Assembly (NCBI GenBank): GCA_902781325.1
Contig: CACZJD010000010.1
Span: 1-64,000, forward strand
DNA from: an uncultured Lachnospiraceae bacterium
GTDB lineage: Bacteria; Bacillota; Clostridia; Lachnospirales; Lachnospiraceae
DNA length: 64,000 bases
Direction: 5' to 3'
Part shown: piece after piece, positions 27,520 through 35,742 of the stretch
Layout of the letters: each line of letters starts with the position of its first letter
Numbering within the stretch: position 1 is the stretch's first letter
Program-made: the position numbers and the translations under genes
Notes under the pieces: model-generated
What the model was told of the DNA's origin: nothing
Database searches by the model: none
The model's input: the letters and a program-made list of their open reading frames with translations, nothing else

Positions 27520-28812
27520 TCAGGGCTTGGGAGTTCCGCACTCGCCGCAGAATTTGCCCTTGTTGCCTGCATGGCCGCACTTAGGGCAGGTCCATGTGCC
27601 GTCGTCCGCGGGCTTGGGAGCTCCGCACTCGAAGCAGAACTTACCCTTGTTGCCTTCCGTACCGCACTTAGGGCACTTCCAGCCTTCCGCGGGCTTGGGA
27701 GTTCCGCACTCGCCGCAGAACTTGCCGGTGTTGCCTTCCTTGCCGCACTTAGGGCACTTCCAGCCGGATCCGGCCTGCATCTTGGCCGCCTGCTGCTGCT
27801 GACCCATAGCATACAGGGAAGCTGCGTCTGTTCCGCCGCCTGCTGCCTGCTGTGCCATATTCATTCCGAAGAAGCCCATAGCCGCTCCGTTGGGGTTCTT
27901 GGCCGCGTCCATCATAGCCTGCGCCTCTGCGTTGACCTTCATGGCACCTGCCATGTTGCCGTCTCTGAAGACTGCGGTCTTCTGCAGTTCCTTGATCATC
28001 TTCTCGTCTTCCTCAGAAGCCTTGAGGCTGCTGATGCCGAAAGCGGTGATGACGATGCCGTACTTGGCGCCCCAGCTGTCGGAGAGAACTTCGTTCAGAG
28101 CGTTCGCCATATCGGTGGTGTGATTGACAACAGAGCTGTAGCGGATGCCCATATCGGAGATCTTGCCGAACGCGGGCTGAAGAGCTGTCAGGAGCTCCGT
28201 GCGAAGCTGGTTCTCGATGCGGTCCCTGGTGTAATCGGTATTGACATTGCCGCAGATATTCTTGTAGAACAGGATCGGATCGCTGATTCTGTAAGCATAT
28301 TCGCCGAAGCAGCGGATCGCGATGTCTACATCGAGGCCGATATTCTTGTCGACAACACGGAAAGGAACCGGATTGGCCGTGCCGTACTTATTGCCGATGA
28401 TGTCCTTGGTATTGAAATAGTAGATCCTCTGATCGTGCGCCGTTACGCCGCCGTAGGTAAAACGCGCCTTGAACTGCTCAAAGCTTGCCGCAAGACCTGC
28501 GCCGAGGCCGCCGGTGAACACGCTGGGCTCTGTGGAGGAGTCATAGGTGTAAGCGCCGGGCTGCGCGCAGACGTCCACGATCGCGCCCTGATCCACAATG
28601 ATCATGCACTGGCCCTCGTTTACAACGATCGTAGAGCCGTTCGTGATGACATTCTCGCTGCCGCCTCTGTTAAGAAGGCCGGATTTACCGGTGTGATGCT
28701 GGCCCTTCCTTACAAGAACGTCCGTGTCCATCTCCGAGCAGTAGAAATACTCTTTCCACTGATCTCCCAGTACAGATGCCAGTGATGCGCCTGCTGCTGT
28801 GATAAGTCCCAT
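27520..28812 (-). CDS. SPFH-domain protein with C-terminal zinc ribbons, YdjI-like
   Basis: A 430-residue protein. Residues about 20-300 form an SPFH/band-7-like domain of the virion-core/YdjI type (YFYCSEMDTDVLVRKGQ, NVNTDYTRDRIENQLRTELL). A Met/Ala/Gln-rich linker leads to three zinc ribbons near the C-terminus, each WxCPKCGxxGNxGKFCxECG, in residues about 350-430. In B. subtilis YdjI is part of the YdjFGHI membrane-stress complex with a PspA homologue. Here it precedes the YdjG-like gene by 96 bases and no PspA gene is present. AAGGAGG precedes ATG 28812. The function here is inferred from architecture. Confidence 0.85.
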   Translation of the reverse strand: MGLITAAGASLASVLGDQWKEYFYCSEMDTDVLVRKGQHHTGKSGLLNRGGSENVITNGSTIVVNEGQCMIIVDQGAIVDVCAQPGAYTYDSSTEPSVFTGGLGAGLAASFEQFKARFTYGGVTAHDQRIYYFNTKDIIGNKYGTANPVPFRVVDKNIGLDVDIAIRCFGEYAYRISDPILFYKNICGNVNTDYTRDRIENQLRTELLTALQPAFGKISDMGIRYSSVVNHTTDMANALNEVLSDSWGAKYGIVITAFGISSLKASEEDEKMIKELQKTAVFRDGNMAGAMKVNAEAQAMMDAAKNPNGAAMGFFGMNMAQQAAGGGTDAASLYAMGQQQQAAKMQAGSGWKCPKCGKEGNTGKFCGECGTPKPAEGWKCPKCGTEGNKGKFCFECGAPKPADDGTWTCPKCGHAGNKGKFCGECGTPKP

Positions 28813-28829
28813 AGTTTACCTCCTTAATT

Positions 28830-29012
28830 TTACATCTGACTGCGAACGACCAGATACTCATCCCCGTTGCGGTAATAAGGGCACTGGGAGTGGTGGTCCG
28901 ACAAAAAGCGGATGTAATCATCCTCATCCATGTCTATGTCGCACACATATTCCCCGTAGTCCTCATCGTAGCCACAGTATGCGCAGGTGTCGCAGCTGTT
29001 TGTATTAGCCAA
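28830..29012 (-). CDS. Small Cys-rich acidic protein, DUF6472-like
   Basis: A 60-residue protein with four Cys (SCDTCAYCGYDEDYGEYVC, then CPYY) and a strongly acidic centre, ending GDEYLVVRSQM; it resembles the DUF6472 small proteins of Lachnospiraceae and may bind a metal. TTG at 29012 is taken as start because GGAGAG lies five bases upstream; the open frame continues to 29066 without a site. It ends 17 bases before the SPFH gene and is probably in its operon. No function known. Confidence 0.72.
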   Translation of the reverse strand: MANTNSCDTCAYCGYDEDYGEYVCDIDMDEDDYIRFLSDHHSQCPYYRNGDEYLVVRSQM

Positions 29013-29117
29013 TTTTTCTCTCCGTCTGTTGCAGATGTCCCTACAATTGCGGTAACTGCTCAGCATTTCCGCCGGACAGTTATCATTTATATTCTAACAT
29101 ATAATACGTAAATGCCG

Positions 29118-29149
29118 CAAAAAATAGTACACAGGACACACTATTTTTA
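29118..29149 (-). terminator. Terminator upstream of the ctp gene's neighbour (after ctp)
   Basis: Minus-strand AAATAGT / ACTATTT stem with an 11-base loop and a six-U tract, 38 bases after the protease stop. Confidence 0.55.
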
Positions 29150-29186
29150 CAAATTTGTCACTGCCCGCGCCACATACCTGCGGCCG

Positions 29187-30416
29187 TCAGTCCTTGCTCC
29201 CCATCTCTTCGAGGATCATCTCCACAGCCTTGTCGAGCTGTGTGTCCGTCTTATCCTCGAGGTAGGCGTCCGCATCCAGTTCAACCTCCACGTCAGGCTC
29301 GATCCCCTTTAGGTGGATATCGTTGCCGCCTCTTGTGTAGTAGTTGGCGATCGTCAATTTGATCGCGGAGCCGTCCTGAAGCGAGATGACATCCTGTACG
29401 ATGCCCTTTCCGAAAGTCTTCTTGCCGACCAGTTTGCCGATGCCCGAATCCTTGATCGCACCCGAGAGGATCTCTGCTGCGCTGGCACTGTATTCGTTCA
29501 CGAGGACCACCAGCGGCAGGTCAAAATCTGCCCCCTCGCAGGTATACTCGGTCCTGTTTCCGTCCTTATCCTCCATATAGAAGATCAGGCCTTCCGGCAG
29601 CAGATGTTCTGCCACCGCGCACACCGAAGTGACGCTTCCGCCCGGGTTGCCCCTGAGGTCGATGATCAGGCCCTTCATCCCCTGCTCTTTGAGCTGCTCA
29701 AAGTTCTCGGCGAACTGTCCCACTGTCACATCGTCGAATTCCGTGATCTGCAGATAGCCGATCCCGTCGTCACGCATCTCGGATTCCACCGTAGGCGTAT
29801 CGACCTTGCCCCTCGTGAGCACGACCTCTATCTCCTCTCCGTCCCGGACCAGGGTCAGTGTGACCTCCGATCCCTCATCGCCTCTGATATGGCTGACGAC
29901 TTCGTCGAGTTCAAGGCCTGACATATCCTCTCCGTCGACCTTATAGATGAGATCGCCTTCCATCAGTCCGGCCGCCTCAGCCGGTGAATTCCTTATGACG
30001 CCGGAAATGGCGCAGATGCCGGTCTCGACATCCTGGCTCACATAGGCGCCGATGCCGTAATAGACGCCCTGCGTCTGCTCTGCCAGGCTCTTGTATTCCT
30101 CCGGCGTGTAGTAGCAGGAGTAAACATCTCCCAGGGACTCGAAGAGGCCCTTGTAGATGCCGGTCTCCTTGTCCTCCCTGGTGATCTCGGAAGATTTATA
30201 GTAGTAGTGGTCCAGATACTGCTCGAGGACGCTCAGTTTGTTGACGGACTCTCTGTTGACCGCGGAATCGGCCCCGGAAGACTGCACTGCGATCTGTCCG
30301 CTTCCTCCTGTCAGGGCAAAAAATATCCCGACAGCAATGACCGCCACCAGGATACCCGTCAGCATACCGGGCAAAAAGCCCCTTAACCTGTTCCGATTCT
30401 CTTTCCGTTCTTCCAT
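29187..30416 (-). CDS. C-terminal processing protease, S41 family
   Basis: A 409-residue membrane-anchored serine protease. One N-terminal helix (about 17-36, GMLTGILVAVIAVGIFFAL) anchors it outside the membrane. A PDZ domain (about 120-200, SPAEAAGLMEGDLIYKVDGE) precedes the S41 core with LRGNPGG, the catalytic Ser in NEYSASAAEIL and the catalytic Lys in GKKTFGKGIVQ. Family members trim C-termini of exported proteins and regulators. GAAAGG precedes the ATG. A hairpin terminator stands directly before it, so it probably has its own promoter overlapping that region. Confidence 0.93.
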   Translation of the reverse strand: MEERKENRNRLRGFLPGMLTGILVAVIAVGIFFALTGGSGQIAVQSSGADSAVNRESVNKLSVLEQYLDHYYYKSSEITREDKETGIYKGLFESLGDVYSCYYTPEEYKSLAEQTQGVYYGIGAYVSQDVETGICAISGVIRNSPAEAAGLMEGDLIYKVDGEDMSGLELDEVVSHIRGDEGSEVTLTLVRDGEEIEVVLTRGKVDTPTVESEMRDDGIGYLQITEFDDVTVGQFAENFEQLKEQGMKGLIIDLRGNPGGSVTSVCAVAEHLLPEGLIFYMEDKDGNRTEYTCEGADFDLPLVVLVNEYSASAAEILSGAIKDSGIGKLVGKKTFGKGIVQDVISLQDGSAIKLTIANYYTRGGNDIHLKGIEPDVEVELDADAYLEDKTDTQLDKAVEMILEEMGSKD

Positions 30417-30429
30417 TTCGCCTTTCTCA

Positions 30430-30459
30430 GAAACAAGCGCCCGAAGGGGCGCTTGTTTC
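30430..30459 (-). terminator. Terminator after the PucR-type regulator
   Basis: Perfect 13-bp stem GAAACAAGCGCCC / GGGCGCTTGTTTC with a four-base loop, 35 bases after the regulator stop and only 14 bases before the protease ATG. The U-tract is short and partly inside the stem. Confidence 0.7.
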
Positions 30460-30494
30460 GAATTCCTTTCTGAATAGGGCCGATCCGCTCAGCC

Positions 30495-31589
30495 TCAGTA
30501 TTCGAATTGCTTCATATACTTCATGTACTTGACGACCATCAGCGCGATCTTGAATGTGATGGCATCCTCAAATACGCGAAGATCGAGTCCCGAACTCTTC
30601 TGAAGCTTGTCCAGACGGTAAACCAGTGTATTTCTGTGAATGAACAGCTGTCTCGATGTCTCGGAGACGTTAAGGCTGTTCTCAAAGAACTTGTTGATCG
30701 TGGCGAGCGTTTCCTGATCGAACTCCTCGGGATTCTTGCCCTTGAAGATCTCTCTGATGAACATCTTGCACAGCGGGATGGGAAGCTGATAGATCAGCCT
30801 GCCGATGCCGAGCTCATTGTACGCGATCACGGTGCGGTCCTCAAAGAAGATCTTGCTGACGTCCAGCGCCATCTTGGCTTCCTTGTAGGAGCGGCTGACT
30901 TCCTTGATCTCGCCCACGACTGTGCCGTACGCGATGCGCACGCCGGTGATGCCGCACTTTTTCAGGTACGCGTCTATGGCGTTCGCCGTCTTCTCGATGT
31001 CCTTGTTCCTGCTTCCGTCCGTGAGATCCTTGACCACCACGACATTGCTCTCATCCACCGCGGTGACAAAATCCGTCGTCGTAGTGCCGATGAATTCCTG
31101 TACCACTTCCAGCACGTTTCTGTCGCGCTCAAGGCCCGTCTCCACGATCATGACAACTCTCTGGGCGTCAGACGCGATGTGCAGCTTCTTGGCGCGGCTG
31201 TAAATATCGATCAGAAGGAGGTTGTCCAGGAGCAGGTTCTTCATAAAGCTGTCCTTGTCGTAGCGCTCCTTGAAAGCGCTCATCAGTCCCTTGAGCTGGA
31301 AAGCCGCCATGCGCCCGATCAGCAGGGAACTGTCCGTATCGCCGTAGACCACGATGACATATTCCAGCTGCTGCTCGTCCATCACCTTAAAGAACTGGTA
31401 AGGTCCCGCTGACTGGCTGTCCGCAGGTGAATTCGCGAAATCCGGGATCGCGCCCGCCGCATTCGCGAACACCGGTGCAGTGACCGCAACCTCTCTTCCC
31501 TCAGAATCCATGATCCCGAGTCCGAGTTCAACGTGCGATATTTCCTTGATGCCTTCTATTGTATTCTGTAATACCTGATTTGAAACCAT
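30495..31589 (-). CDS. PucR/CdaR-type transcriptional regulator
   Basis: A 364-residue regulator. Residues about 5-130 form a sensor domain like those of sugar-diacid regulators; a GGDEF-like/central segment follows; the C-terminal helix-turn-helix of the PucR/CdaR (HTH_30) type is clear in NSLNVSETSRQLFIHRNTLVYRL (as NVSETSRQLFIHRNTL) near residues 315-340. Such proteins often activate catabolic operons; its targets are unknown and no diacid genes are nearby. GAGGGGGAC precedes ATG. A minus-strand TATAAT at 31655-31650 is a likely -10, with a weak -35. Confidence 0.85.
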   Translation of the reverse strand: MVSNQVLQNTIEGIKEISHVELGLGIMDSEGREVAVTAPVFANAAGAIPDFANSPADSQSAGPYQFFKVMDEQQLEYVIVVYGDTDSSLLIGRMAAFQLKGLMSAFKERYDKDSFMKNLLLDNLLLIDIYSRAKKLHIASDAQRVVMIVETGLERDRNVLEVVQEFIGTTTTDFVTAVDESNVVVVKDLTDGSRNKDIEKTANAIDAYLKKCGITGVRIAYGTVVGEIKEVSRSYKEAKMALDVSKIFFEDRTVIAYNELGIGRLIYQLPIPLCKMFIREIFKGKNPEEFDQETLATINKFFENSLNVSETSRQLFIHRNTLVYRLDKLQKSSGLDLRVFEDAITFKIALMVVKYMKYMKQFEY

Positions 31590-31726
31590 GTCCCCCTCAC
31601 GCTTTCGTAATCAACCCCACAGTTAACGATTCCAAAAAATTTACCGTCTATTATATTTTAGACTATAAGCGCATAAAAATCCATAAAAAATAGTGTGAAA
31701 TTTGTGTATATTTGATAAATTTCTAC

Positions 31727-31756
31727 AAAAAAGCCATGCGGAACCCGCATAGCTTT
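31727..31756 (-). terminator. Terminator after cvfB
   Basis: Minus-strand stem AAGCTATGCGG / CCGCATGGCTT with one mismatch and a short loop, followed by six U. Confidence 0.8.
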
Positions 31757-31777
31757 TGTTCTTACTCTTTCACTCTT

Positions 31778-32617
31778 TTACGCCTTTTTCATCCGGATGC
31801 TGTCCGGGCCGATCTCTATTTTGCCGAGTTTGAGCAGATGGCCGACCGCTCTCTTGAACTCGTTCTTGCTCATCTGCATCTCATCGCGGATGATCTCGGG
31901 CGCCACCCTGTCGTTAAAGGGAAGGATGCCTCCGTTCGCGCTCATCCTGGCGATGATGCGGTCCATATCCCGGTCCATCTGAAGAGGCGCTTTCTCGCGG
32001 ATGCTCAGATCCAGTTTGCCGTCCGGCTTGACCGCTGTTACTCTTGCGGACACCACATCGCCGACACGAAGGTCTCTCACCAGTTCCCTTTTGGGGATCA
32101 GCGCGGAGAACATACTGTCCACTGCGACGAAAGCCCCGAAGTTGCGGCTGGTCTCATAGACAACGCCCGTCACCTGGTCGCCCGTCCTGTAGGGGCTCTC
32201 TTTGCTGAGATAAGGATAGACGTTCATCGTGGCGCACAGCCTCTCGCTCTTGTCAAGATATACGGCCACCAGGACTTCCTGTCCCTCTTTGACCCTCTCT
32301 CTGGGCTGCTCGTGGAATGGCAGCAGCAGGTCCTTATCGAGTCCCCAATCCAGAAAAGCGCCGATCTTTCCGACCTGAAGCACGGTCAGATAGCCCACCT
32401 GGTGAAGCATGAGCTTAGGCTTTCTGCGGGTCGCGATCATTCTGTCCTCGGAATCCTTGTAGAGGAAGACCTCCAGTTTATCCCCCTCGGATACCCCCTC
32501 AGGCACCTGGGAGCGGGGCAGAAGAACCCGTCCCTCCTCCGGATCTTCATCTTTGAGATAAATGCCGAACGGCACTGTCTTTTCAACTGTCAGTGTCTGA
32601 AGTTCGCCCAGTTTCAT
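31778..32617 (-). CDS. cvfB: S1-domain RNA-binding protein, CvfB/YitL family
   Basis: A 279-residue protein of tandem S1-like OB folds (about 1-65, 70-130, 145-205 with FGAFVAVDSMFSALIPKREL) and a C-terminal winged helix (MQMSKNEFKRAVGHLLKLGKIEI). CvfB of Staphylococcus influences virulence gene expression through RNA binding; the exact role elsewhere is not known. Its ATG overlaps the thioesterase stop as ATGA, showing translational coupling, and a terminator follows. Confidence 0.9.
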   Translation of the reverse strand: MKLGELQTLTVEKTVPFGIYLKDEDPEEGRVLLPRSQVPEGVSEGDKLEVFLYKDSEDRMIATRRKPKLMLHQVGYLTVLQVGKIGAFLDWGLDKDLLLPFHEQPRERVKEGQEVLVAVYLDKSERLCATMNVYPYLSKESPYRTGDQVTGVVYETSRNFGAFVAVDSMFSALIPKRELVRDLRVGDVVSARVTAVKPDGKLDLSIREKAPLQMDRDMDRIIARMSANGGILPFNDRVAPEIIRDEMQMSKNEFKRAVGHLLKLGKIEIGPDSIRMKKA

Positions 32618-33342
32618 TTTCCCACCTCTTTGCGCAGTTTCATTTCCACCACTGCATACGGTTTGCCGTCTTCACTGTTCATGCTCACCAGATATACATC
32701 CGCGGCGGTCCGATGCACCACGGGAATAATGCGGTCACCCAGCACCGCCTGGCGCCGGTATTCCACCCGCAGTTCCCCGATCTCGCTGTCCGCGGGAAGA
32801 TACATCACCGCGAAGTGCACATACTGCGCATTGTTCATGTGTTGATTAGTATCAAGATGGTGCATTCTCACCACAACATCTTCTTTTCTCTCACCGCCCT
32901 CTTTCGGGACGGCGATCTTTCTCGGACTGTATTTCATGTCCAGTTTCGGACCGAGCACATACTTCTCTGTGATCTCTGCCGGAACCCTGACCGGATACAT
33001 CTTCTCCATGTCCAGCAATGTCCATACGGAGTTGGCAACTGCCAGCCTCTCGCCCTGCTGTGTCTCCATCATGAAATTTCGTAGTCCCATGAGTCCCTTG
33101 AACTCGTAGGGCTGCGTGCCGATCCTCACGGCCTCCCCCATGACAGGGCGTCTCATAAACTGGATCTCCCAGTAATTGATCACCCACGCGATCCCCCGTC
33201 CGGCCATGTAATCGAGCCCGATCCCAAGGTCTTCCGACTGAAAGGAAGTGCTGTCCTGGAAGTAGTCGATCATCTTCTCCGCCGTCAGTTTCCGGCTTCT
33301 GTCGACTTCGCTGTATCTGATCCGTCCGTCAAATGTGTACAT
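32614..33342 (-). CDS. Acyl-ACP thioesterase
   Basis: A 242-residue double hot-dog thioesterase of the bacterial FatA/FatB-like family, releasing free fatty acids from acyl carrier protein. The N-terminal hot dog (YSEVDRSRKLTAEKMIDYFQD) and C-terminal hot dog with HHLDTNQHMNNAQYV carry the catalytic Asn/His motif near residue 165. ATG at 33342 follows GGGAAGAAGAGA. It lies between the wall amidase and cvfB. A role in membrane lipid composition is inferred. Confidence 0.92.
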   Translation of the reverse strand: MYTFDGRIRYSEVDRSRKLTAEKMIDYFQDSTSFQSEDLGIGLDYMAGRGIAWVINYWEIQFMRRPVMGEAVRIGTQPYEFKGLMGLRNFMMETQQGERLAVANSVWTLLDMEKMYPVRVPAEITEKYVLGPKLDMKYSPRKIAVPKEGGERKEDVVVRMHHLDTNQHMNNAQYVHFAVMYLPADSEIGELRVEYRRQAVLGDRIIPVVHRTAADVYLVSMNSEDGKPYAVVEMKLRKEVGK

Positions 33343-33379
33343 TCTCTTCTTCCCGCTTCTGTCAATGTTTTGACCTGTC

Positions 33380-35209
33380 TCAGTCGATCAGGACGCCCTC
33401 GGAATTAAAATTGTAGGTCCTGCCGCTGATCTGCCAGCTGCCGGTAGCTGCTCTGCCGCCTGCGGAGGGGCTGAAGAAATACTTCTTGCCGCCTGTATTG
33501 ACCCATCCGAGCGTTTTCTGTCCATTGGAGCCAAAATAGTACTTCATACCGTCTATCGTGCAAAGCCCGGTCTTCATCCTGCAGTCGCCGCCAAAGTAAT
33601 AAGTCTTCCCGTTGATGTCTCTCCAGCCGGTGATGGCATGTCCGTCATCCGCCATATAATACCAGTCACCGTCGTCTTTGACCCAGCCGGTCTTCATAGC
33701 GCCCTGGTCAGACATGTAATACCAGGCGGAACCCACCTTGATCCAGCCGGTCTTCATAACTCCGGCAGCGGTGAAATAGTACCAGGATCCGCCGATTCTC
33801 GCCCATCCGGTCGCCATGGAGCCGTTTGAGCAGAGGTAATAATACCCGTTCTGATATTTGATCCAGCTTCCCTTGAGCATCTCTCCGTCCGCTGAATAGA
33901 AATGCCAGACACCGCTCTCTTTCTTCCAGCTGCCGCCTTCCGCGGTCGTCGTGCTGCTGCCGCTTACGGAACCGCTGCCCCGCAGCTGGATCGTAGCTCT
34001 TGTGCCGTTGCTGCCGAGCGTCCACGTAGCGTGATAGTGATCACCTGTATGCGCGTCGATGATCGGAGTGCCTGAACTGTTCTTGCCGACACAGATCGCA
34101 GTGTGGTCATAGACACCGTTGCTGTTCCAGTCGTAATATACCGGATTGCCCCTGAGGACATTTCCGTTGTTGGCGCTCATAAATGAGCCGTAATTCTTGA
34201 AATTGTCGATGGCGCCGCTGCAGTTGATCCACGCGTAGGACGCGGGATACCAGGCGCTGTTCTTGGGCATTCCGCCCGCATACAGGCACTGGGAGACAAA
34301 GTTGCAGCAGTCCACACCGGGGTACTGTCTGTACTCGGGATTCCTGGAGGTCGCCCACTTGTCGGCATACGCGATCGCGTTGTCGATGTTGTAGGAGTAC
34401 CTGCCGTCGCCATAGGTCTTAAGGCTCGCGGTCTTCATGCCGCTCCTGCCCTGGAAATCCGCACTGTTCTGCAGGTCCGCGCTGTTCTCCGTGCTGCTCT
34501 GAAGATCCGCTTCGGTCTGCTCCGCGGATTCCTCGAGCATCTGCTGCTGAACTTCCGCGTCCTCAAGCCATGCAAAGTTCCTGTCTGTATTGATCACAGA
34601 AACCACTTCCCAGTTTCCGCCTGCGCTCTCTTCCAGAACTGCTGTGTAATAATAGCGGTAAGCCGAGACATTCTCTGTTTCCTGCTCTCCCTCTGTGTAA
34701 CCTTCCGTCATCCACTCGTCGACATCGATCAGAACGCGGCCGTCCTCTTTCTCACAGGAAGTCACCGTATAACCGGGGATCAGTCTTGTCAGCTTCTGGG
34801 AACCGGAGATCCCCATCTGCGTATAAGCCTTCTGTCTGTCCCACTCCGCCGCCAGCGATTCGTCTGCTTTCACATCTGTATCAGCCAGCAGATAAGAAGC
34901 CTTCTGTTCCTCATAGTCAGAAAGCGTCGCGATTATTCTATTGGCCTGCGCCTCGCCGAGCTCATTGGCCACGGCGGTGCAGTCAGGTTTCATTTTACGG
35001 GCAATTTCGAGAATTTCCTGATCTGAAATAGATGTGCTGCGCGCATAGAGATCCGCGATCGCGTCCTCATAAGAAATACCGGCGCTCTCTCCGGACCCGG
35101 CAGTACTCTCCTGCTCGTCCCGGGATACACTCGTCAGATTCACCGCGGATAAGGTTCCTGCAGTGATTGCGATGGCCGATACTAATGCGATAACGGTATG
35201 CTTTTTCAT
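33380..35209 (-). CDS. Secreted amidase-domain protein with choline-binding-type wall repeats
   Basis: A 609-residue exported protein. A signal-peptide-like N-terminus (MKKHTVIALVSAIAITAG) is followed by an acidic region with low complexity (residues 30-275), an Amidase_6-type papain-fold domain (about 280-400) with candidate catalytic Cys in GVDCCNFVSQCL and His in GDHYHATW, and about nine Trp/Tyr-rich repeats (GSWYYFTAAGVMKTGW pattern) at 430-609 that bind wall polymers in related proteins. It may act in wall remodelling, but substrate is unknown. GGAGGAGACC precedes ATG. A promoter is at 35308-35336. Confidence 0.9.
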   Translation of the reverse strand: MKKHTVIALVSAIAITAGTLSAVNLTSVSRDEQESTAGSGESAGISYEDAIADLYARSTSISDQEILEIARKMKPDCTAVANELGEAQANRIIATLSDYEEQKASYLLADTDVKADESLAAEWDRQKAYTQMGISGSQKLTRLIPGYTVTSCEKEDGRVLIDVDEWMTEGYTEGEQETENVSAYRYYYTAVLEESAGGNWEVVSVINTDRNFAWLEDAEVQQQMLEESAEQTEADLQSSTENSADLQNSADFQGRSGMKTASLKTYGDGRYSYNIDNAIAYADKWATSRNPEYRQYPGVDCCNFVSQCLYAGGMPKNSAWYPASYAWINCSGAIDNFKNYGSFMSANNGNVLRGNPVYYDWNSNGVYDHTAICVGKNSSGTPIIDAHTGDHYHATWTLGSNGTRATIQLRGSGSVSGSSTTTAEGGSWKKESGVWHFYSADGEMLKGSWIKYQNGYYYLCSNGSMATGWARIGGSWYYFTAAGVMKTGWIKVGSAWYYMSDQGAMKTGWVKDDGDWYYMADDGHAITGWRDINGKTYYFGGDCRMKTGLCTIDGMKYYFGSNGQKTLGWVNTGGKKYFFSPSAGGRAATGSWQISGRTYNFNSEGVLID

Positions 35210-35307
35210 GGTCTCCTCCGATCTTTAGTGATGACGGTAATCATTTCCGCAATGAGTTGTAACATCTACAATTAGAATGTTAACATTTATTTAACATTTT
35301 GTCACTA

Positions 35308-35336
35308 ATTATTTATACAATTTTATTATTTGTCAG
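35308..35336 (-). promoter_or_regulatory. Promoter of the secreted amidase gene
   Basis: Minus-strand -35 CTGACA (35336-35331), 17-bp spacer, -10 AATAAT (35313-35308), each five of six to consensus. The leader is about 95 bases and AT-rich. Confidence 0.6.
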
Positions 35337-35426
35337 ATGTGCACAACTATTTGCGGTCAAAATTGGAGACTTTTTCGTTGTTTCTTAGTCAAGTCCACCG
35401 GATTCGGCTGTATATATGCGGGCGTT

Positions 35427-35461
35427 CCATCGAATATGGCTGAAGGCGTGATTGGATGTAG
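35427..35461. repeat. Solitary copy of the 62-63 bp repeat family
   Basis: Read on the minus strand this is CTACATCC, a core close to those of array units 4 and 6 (AATCACGCCTTCAGCCATATT), and CGATGG. It lies between the tRNA-Gln terminator and the amidase promoter. Relative to local gene direction it is inverted compared with the array at 7598-7955. Confidence 0.85.
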
Positions 35462-35486
35462 TGAATTTTCCAGATACGAAAAAGAC

Positions 35487-35521
35487 AAAAAAAAGGCTTC
35501 CATCCCGTAAGATGGAAGCCT
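35487..35521 (-). terminator. Terminator of the tRNA-Gln gene
   Basis: Perfect 11-bp stem AGGCTTCCATC / GATGGAAGCCT, six-base loop, then eight U on the minus strand, 11 bases beyond the tRNA 3' end. Confidence 0.92.
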
Positions 35522-35531
35522 CAATTTGAAG

Positions 35532-35604
35532 CAGGGCTAGAAGGATTCGAACCTTCAAAATGACGGAGTCAGAGTCCGCTGCCTTACCGTTTGGCTATAG
35601 CCCT
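35532..35604 (-). tRNA. tRNA-Gln(CTG)
   Basis: A 73-base cloverleaf: acceptor AGGGCTA/TAGCCCT, D stem GCC/GGC, anticodon stem GCGGA/TCCGT with loop CTCTGAC and anticodon CUG, and T arm GAAGG-TTCGAAT-CCTTC with discriminator G. CCA is not encoded. The CUG anticodon reads CAG only, so a second tRNA-Gln(UUG) gene is expected elsewhere. It has a very good promoter and its own terminator. Confidence 0.95.
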
Positions 35605-35645
35605 ATAATATATGTAAACGACATATCTGTCGGCTACGAATTATG

Positions 35646-35674
35646 ATTATAGAGGATGCTTTCCGTTTTGGCAA
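35646..35674 (-). promoter_or_regulatory. Promoter of tRNA-Gln
   Basis: Minus-strand -35 TTGCCA (35674-35669), 17-bp spacer, perfect -10 TATAAT (35651-35646); start about 35 bases before the tRNA. Confidence 0.8.
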
Positions 35675-35694
35675 GTCTTTTTTTTATTTTTCCA

Positions 35695-35729
35695 TAAAAA
35701 AGAGCCGGCTGGCAAATGCTCTCCGGCTC
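35695..35729 (-). terminator. Terminator after trkH
   Basis: Minus-strand stem GAGCCGG / CCGGCTC with a 14-base loop, followed by six U, 14 bases after the trkH stop. It ends the long operon that starts at mtaB. Confidence 0.85.
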
Positions 35730-35742
35730 AATGAATTAAATC

